A stretch of DNA of 40,979 nt from CAZKCK01 sp964552325 (GTDB taxonomy: Bacteria; Bacteroidota; Bacteroidia; Bacteroidales; TTA-H9), in the NCBI GenBank assembly GCA_964552325.1, contig CAZKHA010000011.1:1-40979 (forward strand), read 5' to 3'. The position numbers and the translations under genes are program-made. Positions 26,997-35,211 of this stretch are shown here, piece after piece. Under the pieces are notes generated by a model. It was given only the letters and a program-made list of their open reading frames with translations. It did no database searches and was not told the DNA's origin. How positions within the stretch are numbered: position 1 is the stretch's first letter; every line of letters begins with the position of its first letter.

Positions 26997-27027
26997 TTGC
27001 CAAAATAAAACTGTTTTTCTACCTTTG
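26997..27027 (+). promoter_or_regulatory. Promoter of tRNA-Gly
   Basis: TTG (26997-26999), a 20-nt spacer and TACCTTTG (27020-27027) match TTG N19-20 TAnnTTTG. The tRNA begins 12 nt after the -7 element. Confidence 0.65.
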
Positions 27028-27038
27028 CCTTCCTGTTT

Positions 27039-27111
27039 GCGGGAATAGCTCAGTTGGCAGAGCGAAAGCTTCCCAAGCTTTAGGTCGCGGGTTCGAATCC
27101 CGTTTCCCGCT
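27039..27111 (+). tRNA. tRNA-Gly (anticodon CCC)
   Basis: This is a 73-nt cloverleaf. The acceptor stem pairs GCGGGAA with TTCCCGC, leaving discriminator U. The D-arm is GCTCAGTTGGCAGAGC. The anticodon stem AAAGC/GCTTT (27065-27069 with 27077-27081) closes loop TTCCCAA with anticodon CCC at 27072-27074, reading GGG. The T-arm GCGGGTTCGAATCCCGT has the standard TTCGAAT loop. CCA is not encoded. It has its own promoter and terminator. Confidence 0.95.
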
Positions 27112-27116
27112 CATAA

Positions 27117-27147
27117 AACCCTCTTTTTAAGAGGGTTGTTTTTTTTA
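27117..27147 (+). terminator. Intrinsic terminator of tRNA-Gly
   Basis: AACCCTCTT (27117-27125) pairs perfectly with AAGAGGGTT (27129-27137) around a 3-nt loop, followed by a GTTTTTTTT run. Confidence 0.9.
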
Positions 27148-27295
27148 TTCTTTGTAATCTTACATCTATTTCTGTATTGTTAATAGGGTTGAGCACTTTC
27201 ACAGAATCGTTTCTTGTGGTGGTTCTTAAATAATTGACCATACATAATTACCAAGGTTTCAATTTTTTAGTCTAAAGCATCTCATTTTTGTTCAG

Positions 27296-27303
27296 TACCT
27301 TTG
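27296..27303 (+). promoter_or_regulatory. -7 element immediately before pdxB
   Basis: TACCTTTG (TAnnTTTG) ends 4 nt before the pdxB ATG at 27308, which would put the transcript start at or within a few bases of the start codon. A second, weaker match (CATTTTTG, 27283-27290) lies upstream. Confidence 0.35.
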
Positions 27304-27307
27304 TAAC

Positions 27308-28450
27308 ATGAGAATTGTAGCTGATGATAAAATACCTTATATTAAGAGTATCTTAGGCAATTATGCTGAGGCTGTGTACATTCCCGGACACCAAATAAGC
27401 CGGCAGAATTTACAAAACTGTGATGCACTTTTGGTAAGGACGCGTACCCAGTGCAATGAAGAATTGCTTTCGGGGACTTCAATCCAATTTATTGGCACCG
27501 CCACTATTGGCACCGATCATATAGATTTGGGCTACTGTTTACAAAATGGGATTCAGGTAGCTAATGCACCCGGTTGTAACTCAAATTCTGTTAATCAATA
27601 TGTTGCATCGGCATTAGCCTATTATTCCTTTCAAAAAAATATACCGCTCCATGGCTTGACACTTGGTGTGATTGGTCATGGGAATGTTGGCTCAAAGGTG
27701 ACAAAAACCGCTAAATCGCTTAAAATGCAGGTTTTAGTAAACGATCCGCCATTATCCCGAACAGGTTTACATGTAAACTTACAATCACTTGATGAATTGT
27801 TACAAAATTCGGATATACTTACTTTACATGTTCCTTTGACCGAATTCGGACAGTACCCAACACTTCGATTCTTTGATAAAGCTTGCTTTGGTAAGAATAA
27901 AAAGACAAAGTTGCTCATCAATACATCAAGGGGTGAGATTATGGATGAAGATGCGCTACTAGAATACAAAAAAGCAAATCCCGAATTCGATTATATTATT
28001 GATGTAATGGCTAATGAGCCTTTGGTTTCCGAAACTTTGGTTTCATCAGCCTTTCTTGCAACACCGCACATTGCAGGCTATTCTGTTGATGGTAAGGCCA
28101 ATGGCTCAGCAATGATATTAAAATCGCTCTTCCAATACTTCAAAATTCCTTTTCCTGATTGGTATCCTGAAGCCATCCATACCATTCAACCCATCATCCT
28201 TAACATTGATAATACAGGTTTGTCAGCAGAAGCTACTGCTAAAACGGCTATCTTAAGAACGTATAACATACAAACAGACAACGACTTATTACGGAAAGAC
28301 CTTAAATCGTTCGAAACAATCCGGAATCTTTATCCGCAAAGGCTTGAGCCTCATCATTACTTGGTTAGCTTAACAAATGAATGCAATGAAACGGCGCAGA
28401 TGCTCGAAGACCTAGGGTTTAAAACTAATCGCTTAATAATTGGCAATTAG
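27308..28450 (+). CDS. pdxB: 4-phosphoerythronate dehydrogenase (PdxB)
   Basis: The 380-residue NAD-dependent 2-hydroxyacid dehydrogenase catalyses the second step of DXP-dependent pyridoxal phosphate synthesis. It begins MRIVADDKIPYIKSILG, the usual PdxB start. The Rossmann motif is GVIGHGNVGSK (120-130). The catalytic residues are arginine in NTSRGEI (R208), glutamate in MANEPL (E237) and histidine in TPHIAGYS (H254). The ~100-residue extension after the catalytic domain, with PDWYPEAIHTIQP, is the PdxB dimerisation region that separates it from SerA and from lactate or glycerate dehydrogenases. The product serves the PLP enzymes in this window only in a general sense. The 3' end overlaps the convergent LtaS-like gene by 4 nt at a shared TTAG. 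Confidence 0.9.
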   Translation: MRIVADDKIPYIKSILGNYAEAVYIPGHQISRQNLQNCDALLVRTRTQCNEELLSGTSIQFIGTATIGTDHIDLGYCLQNGIQVANAPGCNSNSVNQYVASALAYYSFQKNIPLHGLTLGVIGHGNVGSKVTKTAKSLKMQVLVNDPPLSRTGLHVNLQSLDELLQNSDILTLHVPLTEFGQYPTLRFFDKACFGKNKKTKLLINTSRGEIMDEDALLEYKKANPEFDYIIDVMANEPLVSETLVSSAFLATPHIAGYSVDGKANGSAMILKSLFQYFKIPFPDWYPEAIHTIQPIILNIDNTGLSAEATAKTAILRTYNIQTDNDLLRKDLKSFETIRNLYPQRLEPHHYLVSLTNECNETAQMLEDLGFKTNRLIIGN

Positions 28451-30306
28451 TAATTTAAGTATGCTTGAAAAATGGTTTGCAAGAATGATTTGGCCTCTTT
28501 TTCGGCTTGCTGCGCTTGCTGTGCATCAAATCCTTCAATAGCAGGTTGTTGGTAAGTGGTTCCCCAAATAAAGCTTCCTTCAGGGGTTTTATAGCCTATA
28601 CCATAGTCAAATGTAAAGTACGAAAACGGTTTGTAATTTCTTTTAAACAGATTTCGGCTGTAATAAAACGCGTCGTATTTCATTTCCAATTGAGCTAGTA
28701 AAGTGGAAGCTAAGTCAGTTTGTGAAACGAGTTGCTCAAACTTCAACCCATAAAACTCCTTATTAAGCGCCCCCCCACATATAAGAATTGGTATTCGATT
28801 GTATTCAAAGGAATTAACTGGCCAATTATTGTATGAGTTATGGCTATGATCGGCTACCAAAACAAACAAGGTGTTTTTGTACCAATCGGTCTTTTTGGCC
28901 ATACGAAAGTATTCGCCCAAGCACCAATCGGTGTAAAATGCTGAGTTTATGTATTCATGTTCGTTTTTCCCACCTTGAACTTTTTCACGCATGGGCTGGT
29001 CGTAGGGTGAGTGAGAACTTAGTGTAAATAGGGATGAAAAAAAAGGTTGGGGCTCTTTTTCAAGGTCTTGAAGTTGCTCCTTTAGTGTAAACTCATCATG
29101 TATGCCTAACTTGCCTTGTAATAGCCCAGGCTCAAAATCGTATATTTCCTTAATTCGATCAAAACCAGCGTGAACCATAAACGCCTTCATATTTCCGTAA
29201 ATCAATTGGCCTCCAAAATAAAAAGATGTTTGGTAGCCAACACGTTTCAATTCGTTGGTTAACGAGGGCAACTTTACAAACTTATCGGGCTGCACCGTTA
29301 TAGAAGTAAATGGTGTGGATGGAAACCCGCTAAAGATGGCTCCCATCCCTTGTTCAGAACGTTTTCCGCTTGAATAAGCCTGGGTAAACAAAATCCCTTC
29401 TTGTTCCAGTTTTCTAAACTCAGGTGTTATTCCGGGCATTCCACCCAAGGTTTCAATTAAATCGGCTGACCAGCTTTCAAGAATCAATACCACAATATTT
29501 GGTTTTGGATGCTGCAAAATTTTAAGGGTAGAATCGCTTTCGGCTTCAAATAGCGAATCGGTAATTTGCCGTGCTTCATTTACATCATAAAAATCAAAAG
29601 GGTTTTTGTTCATAAACTCCTTATTCTCAAAAATGCTGATATACAAGTTAAACGCCGAATTTACAGCTCCCTGGTTCAATAAATCGTGCTTTGAAAAGTA
29701 CGACTGGCTTTGATTGATTGGAATTTGCTGAATTCCTCCTCTTGCAGCCAAAACTAAGAATGGTGGTATAAGTACAAAAACAGCCAAAGAATAGTACCAT
29801 TTTGGTTTTGAAAACTTTAAGAGCTTACTAACTAGTTTATGATAAGCAAAGACTCCAACAAAAACCAGAAAAAATGCAATACAACCCAAAACGACTGAGG
29901 TGGTGGTAGAAACTGAATTTAGTACTTCGGAAGGATTGGCCAAGTATAGTAGCGCCTTATAGGTCAGCTTGGTTTTCCATTCCGGATAAAGACCTAACTC
30001 GCCAACGGTTATTAACGAATAGCCAAGAACTAAAAGATAATTAACCAATTGAATAAGGTATCTAAAAATACTTAAACCAGTAAATATCAATAAAATAATA
30101 AAAATGAAAGTAGGCATCAAGAAATACGCTGTTGTAGCCAAATCAAGCTTAAATGCACTTGGGAATGCCTTTAATAGCTCACCAAAGCCAATATTGTTAA
30201 TACGAACTAAATCAACAAAATACACAAAGTACACAATTCTAGCCAGGGCAAAAAAGCCTAACCAAAAAAGGGTGTGCGTAGCAAAGACAATAAAAAGTCG
30301 TTTCAA
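28447..30306 (-). CDS. LtaS-like sulfatase-superfamily membrane enzyme
   Basis: The 619-residue protein has about five N-terminal membrane helices (to ~185) and a periplasmic alkaline-phosphatase-superfamily domain. Metal-site landmarks are LILESWS (E277) and LVADHSH; the segment that carries the nucleophile is SGKRSEQG (S317), where relatives normally have threonine. It may transfer phosphoglycerol or phosphoethanolamine to envelope glycans or lipids, or act as a phosphatase; lipoteichoic acid itself is not expected in this phylum. The start is TTG at 30306, because an in-frame stop lies seven codons further upstream and no ATG intervenes; MKRLFIVF gives a good first membrane helix. It lies 31 nt downstream of miaA on the same strand and overlaps the end of pdxB. 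Confidence 0.8.
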   Translation of the reverse strand: MKRLFIVFATHTLFWLGFFALARIVYFVYFVDLVRINNIGFGELLKAFPSAFKLDLATTAYFLMPTFIFIILLIFTGLSIFRYLIQLVNYLLVLGYSLITVGELGLYPEWKTKLTYKALLYLANPSEVLNSVSTTTSVVLGCIAFFLVFVGVFAYHKLVSKLLKFSKPKWYYSLAVFVLIPPFLVLAARGGIQQIPINQSQSYFSKHDLLNQGAVNSAFNLYISIFENKEFMNKNPFDFYDVNEARQITDSLFEAESDSTLKILQHPKPNIVVLILESWSADLIETLGGMPGITPEFRKLEQEGILFTQAYSSGKRSEQGMGAIFSGFPSTPFTSITVQPDKFVKLPSLTNELKRVGYQTSFYFGGQLIYGNMKAFMVHAGFDRIKEIYDFEPGLLQGKLGIHDEFTLKEQLQDLEKEPQPFFSSLFTLSSHSPYDQPMREKVQGGKNEHEYINSAFYTDWCLGEYFRMAKKTDWYKNTLFVLVADHSHNSYNNWPVNSFEYNRIPILICGGALNKEFYGLKFEQLVSQTDLASTLLAQLEMKYDAFYYSRNLFKRNYKPFSYFTFDYGIGYKTPEGSFIWGTTYQQPAIEGFDAQQAQQAEKEAKSFLQTIFQAYLNY

Positions 30307-30337
30307 AACATTAACATTAAGTAATTAATTATGCAAC

Positions 30338-31249
30338 TTAAACACTTGCAGCAGTTACAAAGTTCAGAATATCATCCAGTTGGTCGGGGCTATACCAATT
30401 GATCGAAAAATCGCGGGCAAGCCATGTTAGTTGACGCTTTGCATAGCGACGGGTATTGGTTTTTATGTCTTCAATGGCCCTATCGAGTGTAATTTCACCA
30501 TCAAAATAACTAAACAACTCTTTATAGCCCACCGTATTAAGTGCGTTAAGGTGACGCAAGTGATAGAGACTTCTTGCTTCGGATTCCAATCCATCAGCCA
30601 TCATTTGGTTCACCCTTAAAGCTATGCGTTCAAATAGCAGCTGACGTGGCAAATTCAAACCTATTTTAATGATTTTGAATGACCTATGCCGTTTAGCGTT
30701 CTTTCGCATGCTTGAGTATGGTTTACCAGCACCTATGCACACTTCAAGCGCCCTTAAAAGCCGTTTATGGTTTGCTAAATCTACTTCCTTGTAATAATCG
30801 GGGTCGAGTAGCTTTAGTTGCCCGCGTAAATAATCAATACCAAACAGCTTATATTGCTCATTAAGGCTTTGCCTCAATTCTGGATCAGCATCCGGAAAGT
30901 CATCAATTCCATTGCACAGTGCATCAATGTATAATCCCGAGCCCCCAGCCACTACAACATACCGATGTCGTGTATGCAAATCTTCAATAACTTTTAAGGC
31001 TTGCTGTTCAAAATCAGCCACATTAAAAGTGCTCTCAATACTAAGATTTTGCACAAAATGATGTTTAATAGTCTGTAATTGAAAAGGTTCTGGCACGGCA
31101 GTCCCAATTTTCAATTCCTTGTAAAACTGTCGGGAATCGGCAGAGATAATTTCGGTACCAAAGTTGGACGCAAGCTTTATGGCTAGGGCTGTTTTTCCAA
31201 CAGCTGTAGGACCAGTTACAACAACCAAAAAGTTTGGGTCAGCATCCAT
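30338..31249 (-). CDS. miaA: tRNA dimethylallyltransferase MiaA
   Basis: The 303-residue enzyme adds the isopentenyl group to A37 of tRNAs reading UNN codons. The ATP/pyrophosphate P-loop is VTGPTAVGKT (11-20); ISADSRQFYKEL follows, then VVAGGSGLYIDAL, LLRALEV and the C-terminal TRRYAKRQLTWLARD, all diagnostic of MiaA. I chose the ATG at 31249 (MDADPNFLVV), which places the P-loop near the N-terminus; a longer frame to 31312 has no supporting homology that I recognise and would run into the end of the upstream gene. It lies 59 nt after the pRiA4b-like gene and 31 nt before the LtaS-like gene, all on the minus strand. Confidence 0.95.
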   Translation of the reverse strand: MDADPNFLVVVTGPTAVGKTALAIKLASNFGTEIISADSRQFYKELKIGTAVPEPFQLQTIKHHFVQNLSIESTFNVADFEQQALKVIEDLHTRHRYVVVAGGSGLYIDALCNGIDDFPDADPELRQSLNEQYKLFGIDYLRGQLKLLDPDYYKEVDLANHKRLLRALEVCIGAGKPYSSMRKNAKRHRSFKIIKIGLNLPRQLLFERIALRVNQMMADGLESEARSLYHLRHLNALNTVGYKELFSYFDGEITLDRAIEDIKTNTRRYAKRQLTWLARDFSINWYSPDQLDDILNFVTAASV

Positions 31250-31308
31250 GTAAGGGCTTGTTTGCAAAAAATGGTAAAACGGACTTGAACTGCAATGAGT
31301 TAGCGGAA

Positions 31309-32148
31309 TCAATAATATTCTTCGTCACGACCATCCTTTATTTGATAGCCGCCTCCCATTTCTTCATCAAAATCACCATAATACTCATCGGTTTCTTCCT
31401 CAGCTTCATTCTCTTCTTCCTCAGTATCGCCAAGCATATCAGCAAATTCAGGCCCAAATTCTTCGGCTATTTCAATGGCGCGCTGTTTTTTGGGTTTTTT
31501 GGGTTCGGCTGGTTCGGCTGGCTGGCCCTTAATAATCTTACCAAAAGTCTCATCACCCTCTAGTTCTTCGATATCTTCCTCAATTTCATCATCACTAACC
31601 TCATCAAGGGGTTTTAGCTTGGTAAGTTCTTCGATAACAGTAGGCCTACGTTTAGGCTTCTCTTCGGGTTCTGGGATGATTATTATGGGGCGTGTAGGCA
31701 ATTCACCGCGTGAGACATTGCAACGTGGCATGCTAATGTCGCCGTTAACAGTAAGTATTTTAAATAGTTCGATGTAAAAGAGCCTAAACTCAAAGGTTTC
31801 GGTCTCAAAAATAATACGCTGGTGAGGATCGCTCATAAAATCGCGCAGCTTTGCAATGCCCATATGGGTAAAATGCATCTTATTACGCCTATGCACATCC
31901 CTAATATCATCCTCATCATCATCATAAATACCTTTTGGTTTTGCCTTTATAGGCTCGATACCTATTTCGGCTACCCTAACCCAGCGATTGTTAGTGGTAT
32001 AAAAAATCCCTTTCGCCCCTTTCTCGAGACCCGTTAACGTGATTAAAGCGTCAAAAAAGTCCTGAAAAGTCCCATTTGATTGTATATCAATCTCTCTAAG
32101 GAAGTCATCAAGTCCTTCGGATGAAACCCTAAACCTGTATATATGCAT
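31309..32148 (-). CDS. pRiA4b ORF-3 / TnpR-passenger family protein with acidic tail
   Basis: The 279-residue protein begins MHIYRFRVSSEGLDDFLREI and continues with FQDFFDALITLTG, matching the Bacteroidota branch of the plasmid pRiA4b ORF-3-like family (labelled IS1096 passenger TnpR in annotations). Despite that label I see no recombinase catalytic motif and no flanking inverted repeats. The last ~110 residues are low-complexity and strongly acidic, with proline/lysine patches (PAEPAEPKKPKKQR) and runs such as DTEEEENEAEEETDEYYG. Function is unknown; the tail suggests a protein- or nucleic-acid-binding regulatory role. It sits upstream of miaA on the same strand. A -7-like TAACTTTA is present 20 nt upstream. 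Confidence 0.7.
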   Translation of the reverse strand: MHIYRFRVSSEGLDDFLREIDIQSNGTFQDFFDALITLTGLEKGAKGIFYTTNNRWVRVAEIGIEPIKAKPKGIYDDDEDDIRDVHRRNKMHFTHMGIAKLRDFMSDPHQRIIFETETFEFRLFYIELFKILTVNGDISMPRCNVSRGELPTRPIIIIPEPEEKPKRRPTVIEELTKLKPLDEVSDDEIEEDIEELEGDETFGKIIKGQPAEPAEPKKPKKQRAIEIAEEFGPEFADMLGDTEEEENEAEEETDEYYGDFDEEMGGGYQIKDGRDEEYY

Positions 32149-32238
32149 ATTCTATAAAATTTCGAGTATAAAGTTATAAACTTTGTTCGGTTTGCAGTGC
32201 AAAAAAACGAAATATGCCGCTAAAAAAAAAGCCTGTCG

Positions 32239-33369
32239 TCATTCATTTGGCAACATCAGTTGCGAAACAATGCCATCCGTCAAAAATAAAGCCTCTGCTT
32301 TAACGGTATAAATAGTTGATTTACATTCCAATTTAAAACCAAGCATGGGATTTGCTATTCGTTCAAAATACCTGTGAATATCTTTTCCAAACTGCGTTCG
32401 TATTTTATTGGCATCGCATCCCCATTTGGTTCGTAAGCCCGTCATCACATACTCGTTGTATTGATCGCGTTGGCTTAAAACTTCCCTCTCCTTTTCAAAA
32501 TTACCTGATTCTAAAGCTGCTAAGTATTTAGTTAAGGAAGCAACATTCCAAAACCTGCTCGAGCCATCAAATGAATGTGCCGATGGACCAAATCCTACAT
32601 AGGGTATTCCTTGCCAATACGCAGTGTTATGCTTTGAATAGGATCCATCTTTAGCAAAATTGGAGATTTCGTACTGTTCAAATCCGTACATGGCCAAAAT
32701 CGACCGAACCATTGTAAAATGCTGATAAGAAAGTTCTTCATCAACTTCTGGGCGTTTCTTTTTTCGAATTTGGAAGTCGAGCGCTGTTTTAGGTTCAACA
32801 GTTAAAGCGTAAGCCGAAATATGCGTAATATCCAAAGCTACAGAAGTTTGCAGATTATGCTGCAAAGACTCGATTGTTTGACTTGGGATGCCATATATTA
32901 AGTCGATACTCAAATTGTTAAATTCCAACTGCTTGGCCAATTTAACGGCCTCATAGGCTCTTACAGCAGAATGGTTACGGCCCAAGTAGGTTAAATCGCG
33001 TTCAACAAAAGACTGCACCCCAATACTTAAACGATTAATTCCCAATAATTTCCAAAACGTCAAATTCGCTTCATCAATATCATCTGGATTGGCTTCCAAG
33101 GTAATTTCGGCCTGTTTGTTTAAAACAAAATTGCTTCTAATGGCATCCATTACCAATTTCAAATAGGGCTTATCGAGCATTGACGGGGTACCACCACCAA
33201 AGTATAACGTATGTATCTCTTGCTCTTTATAATAGCTATCACAAGAACGAATCTCCTGTACCAAAGCATCTGCAAACTCCCTTTGAAATTTTCGCGTGGC
33301 AACCGAAAAAAAATTACAATACACACACTTTGCACGGCAAAAAGGGACATGAATATATATTCCGGCCAT
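32239..33369 (-). CDS. hemW: HemW-like radical SAM protein (heme chaperone family)
   Basis: The 376-residue radical SAM protein has its [4Fe-4S] motif at the very N-terminus, CRAKCVYC (C11, C15, C18), followed by LYFGGGTPS, EANPDD, RLSIGVQSF and DLIYGIP, in the HemN/HemW order. The short N-terminus and the lack of the HemN-specific cysteine after the cluster motif favour HemW, a heme-binding protein, over coproporphyrinogen III oxidase. A HemN C-terminal domain (about 290-376) is present. The kinase gene upstream ends 3 nt before its ATG, so the two are cotranscribed. The reading continues to a long A-rich tract (T-rich in the transcript) just after the stop. Confidence 0.88.
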   Translation of the reverse strand: MAGIYIHVPFCRAKCVYCNFFSVATRKFQREFADALVQEIRSCDSYYKEQEIHTLYFGGGTPSMLDKPYLKLVMDAIRSNFVLNKQAEITLEANPDDIDEANLTFWKLLGINRLSIGVQSFVERDLTYLGRNHSAVRAYEAVKLAKQLEFNNLSIDLIYGIPSQTIESLQHNLQTSVALDITHISAYALTVEPKTALDFQIRKKKRPEVDEELSYQHFTMVRSILAMYGFEQYEISNFAKDGSYSKHNTAYWQGIPYVGFGPSAHSFDGSSRFWNVASLTKYLAALESGNFEKEREVLSQRDQYNEYVMTGLRTKWGCDANKIRTQFGKDIHRYFERIANPMLGFKLECKSTIYTVKAEALFLTDGIVSQLMLPNE

Positions 33370-33372
33370 AAC

Positions 33373-34878
33373 CTATTTGTTTAGGATGATACGGAAAGTA
33401 GTACCCACATTCAGTTGCGAAGCCTTAACAAACACCGAACCACTATGATAACTCTTAATAATACGCCGTGTAAGCGTCAATCCCAAGCCCCATCCCCGCT
33501 TTTTGCTTGTAAAACCTGGCTTAAAGACCGATTTAAAGTTCCCACGTGAAATACCCTTGCCAGTATCCGTAAAATCAAGAATCACATGTTTGTCATCCTC
33601 AATCAAATCAATGCTAAGTGTACCGTTTCCTCCCATGGCATCTACCGCGTTTTTTACCAGATTTTCTATCACCCATTCAAATAAGTAAGTATTTAAAGGT
33701 AGGATTACATCTTTTCTGGAGGAGAAATTAAGACTATAGGTAACTTTTTTAGACGTCCGGGGACGAAGATAATCTATTGAATCATACAAGACTGTAACAA
33801 TATTAGTGGGTTCCAATTGTGGCGTGGAACCTATTTTCGAGAATCGTTCAGTTATGGTTTCGAGCCGTTTTATATCTTTCTCAATCTCATTTAATGCAAT
33901 ATGATCAATACCATCCATTCGCATCAGCTCCATCCAACCATTCATCGACGACATGGGCGTGCCCAACTGATGCGCCGTTTCTTTTGACATCCCAACCCAA
34001 ACCTGATCTTGCTCCGATTTTCGGGCATAGCTAAATAACATGTACGACACCATTAAAAATATGCCAATAATGGCAAACTGAATAAGTGGGTAATATTGTA
34101 ACTGCTTCATTAAATATGAGTTGCGATACAACACATAACATTTGCCGTGCGCAGAAAGATTAATCTCGATGGGCTCATTCTCACCCATCATGTCTTCAGT
34201 TAAATGCTTTAAAAAAACTGGATCTTTCAATTGCTCAGCATCTAGGTTGCCCGAACTTATAACTTTGCTTAAAGTGCTGTCAGTAATAAGCACTGGTACG
34301 GAGGCCGAATTGCTTACTACCTCGCTTATGAACGAGGTGTTAAGGTCATTAAGTACTTCCTGGAGTTCGGTTAACACCTTTGAATCTTTGTAATACAAAA
34401 AGTTATATTTTCCCTTCACAATTGGAACCAGAATGGGCTTATATACCATATATTCAGCCAAATCCCTGCCTTTTAAAACGCCTTTCTTGGTTAACACCTC
34501 ATCTACATTGGTCGAATTCAAGATGCGTTTTTTTTCATCTACCAAAATAACAGGGATGGTTTTATTCTTCTCAACCATTTCAAGGAAAAAAGTTAAATCG
34601 GTTTCGGGGTCAGAAGCCATAAAACGTTTGTATGCCTCGGCAAGCAGTTCAACTCTCCTACGTTCTTCGGCTTTGATCTGGCTAAAAAACTCATCCGTAG
34701 TTTTTACTAAGGTAGCTTTACGGTTAACGGCATCGGCCCAAATACGTAGGTTCAGCCGTTGATCGTTGGCTATTCGTGATACCAAACTATTGGTGTACCA
34801 AAGGGTTCCTGCAAAAATGATCAGTGCTCCCAGAAACAATAACCATTTCCACTGACGTTTTCTGTAATAAAGGTTCAT
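33373..34878 (-). CDS. Membrane sensor histidine kinase
   Basis: The 501-residue kinase has two membrane helices (about 13-31 and 267-287) around a ~235-residue periplasmic sensor domain with no clear match. The dimerisation/phosphoacceptor segment is SKETAHQLGTPMSS (H303), a box typical of one Bacteroidota kinase group rather than the usual H-E-(L/I)-R-T-P. The ATPase domain has VIENLVKNAVDAM, DTGKGI, and GWGLGLTLTRRI. There is no receiver domain and no adjacent response regulator. The stop is 3 nt before the hemW start, so both are in one transcript. The signal sensed is unknown. Confidence 0.88.
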   Translation of the reverse strand: MNLYYRKRQWKWLLFLGALIIFAGTLWYTNSLVSRIANDQRLNLRIWADAVNRKATLVKTTDEFFSQIKAEERRRVELLAEAYKRFMASDPETDLTFFLEMVEKNKTIPVILVDEKKRILNSTNVDEVLTKKGVLKGRDLAEYMVYKPILVPIVKGKYNFLYYKDSKVLTELQEVLNDLNTSFISEVVSNSASVPVLITDSTLSKVISSGNLDAEQLKDPVFLKHLTEDMMGENEPIEINLSAHGKCYVLYRNSYLMKQLQYYPLIQFAIIGIFLMVSYMLFSYARKSEQDQVWVGMSKETAHQLGTPMSSMNGWMELMRMDGIDHIALNEIEKDIKRLETITERFSKIGSTPQLEPTNIVTVLYDSIDYLRPRTSKKVTYSLNFSSRKDVILPLNTYLFEWVIENLVKNAVDAMGGNGTLSIDLIEDDKHVILDFTDTGKGISRGNFKSVFKPGFTSKKRGWGLGLTLTRRIIKSYHSGSVFVKASQLNVGTTFRIILNK

Positions 34879-35211
34879 AATTTGTATTTCGGCTGCAAGT
34901 TACTTAATTTCTAAACTATGTTGCTTGCATTGCTGTTGATAACGCTTGAATTGCATTAAAATGATGCGTCGATTCGAGGATTCCTTCAAAAATGATTGTT
35001 CTGGCTGAACGGATGGATTTTAAATTAATCAGCTTTATTTCAATCTATTATGATTATCAGGGACAAAAAATGGATTCTTGCAAAGTCAAAGTTTCACGAT
35101 AGGATGACACAAACAACTGATTTCAATCAAATGGCGCAAAATGAAAACCAATTATTGGAACGATTCGATGCAAAGCGTACTTTTGCAGCTTAAAGTTTAT
35201 AATTATCCAAG
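34879..35211 (+). other. 333-nt divergent promoter region between kinase and transketolase genes
   Basis: The transketolase promoter is at 35155-35185. For the minus-strand kinase gene I find only weak -7-like sequences (TAGTTTAG). A 47-codon frame at 35050-35193 exists but contains the transketolase promoter and has no recognisable features. No repeat or hairpin of note is visible. Confidence 0.5.
35155..35185 (+). promoter_or_regulatory. Promoter of the transketolase gene
   Basis: TTG (35155-35157), a 20-nt spacer and TACTTTTG (35178-35185) match the Bacteroidota consensus, 26 nt before the ATG at 35212. Confidence 0.65.

Noticed and set aside
31475..31777. A plus-strand serine-rich frame opposite the acidic tail of the pRiA4b-like protein
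   Set aside because: It is the reverse reading of the Glu/Asp-rich codons, a common artefact, with no domain support.
31309..32148. Active transposon or integrated element
   Set aside because: The TnpR-passenger label of the family is historical; there is no transposase, terminal inverted repeat or composition shift around the gene.
35050..35193. A 47-codon plus-strand frame just upstream of transketolase
   Set aside because: The best transketolase promoter lies inside it, and its sequence has no recognisable features.
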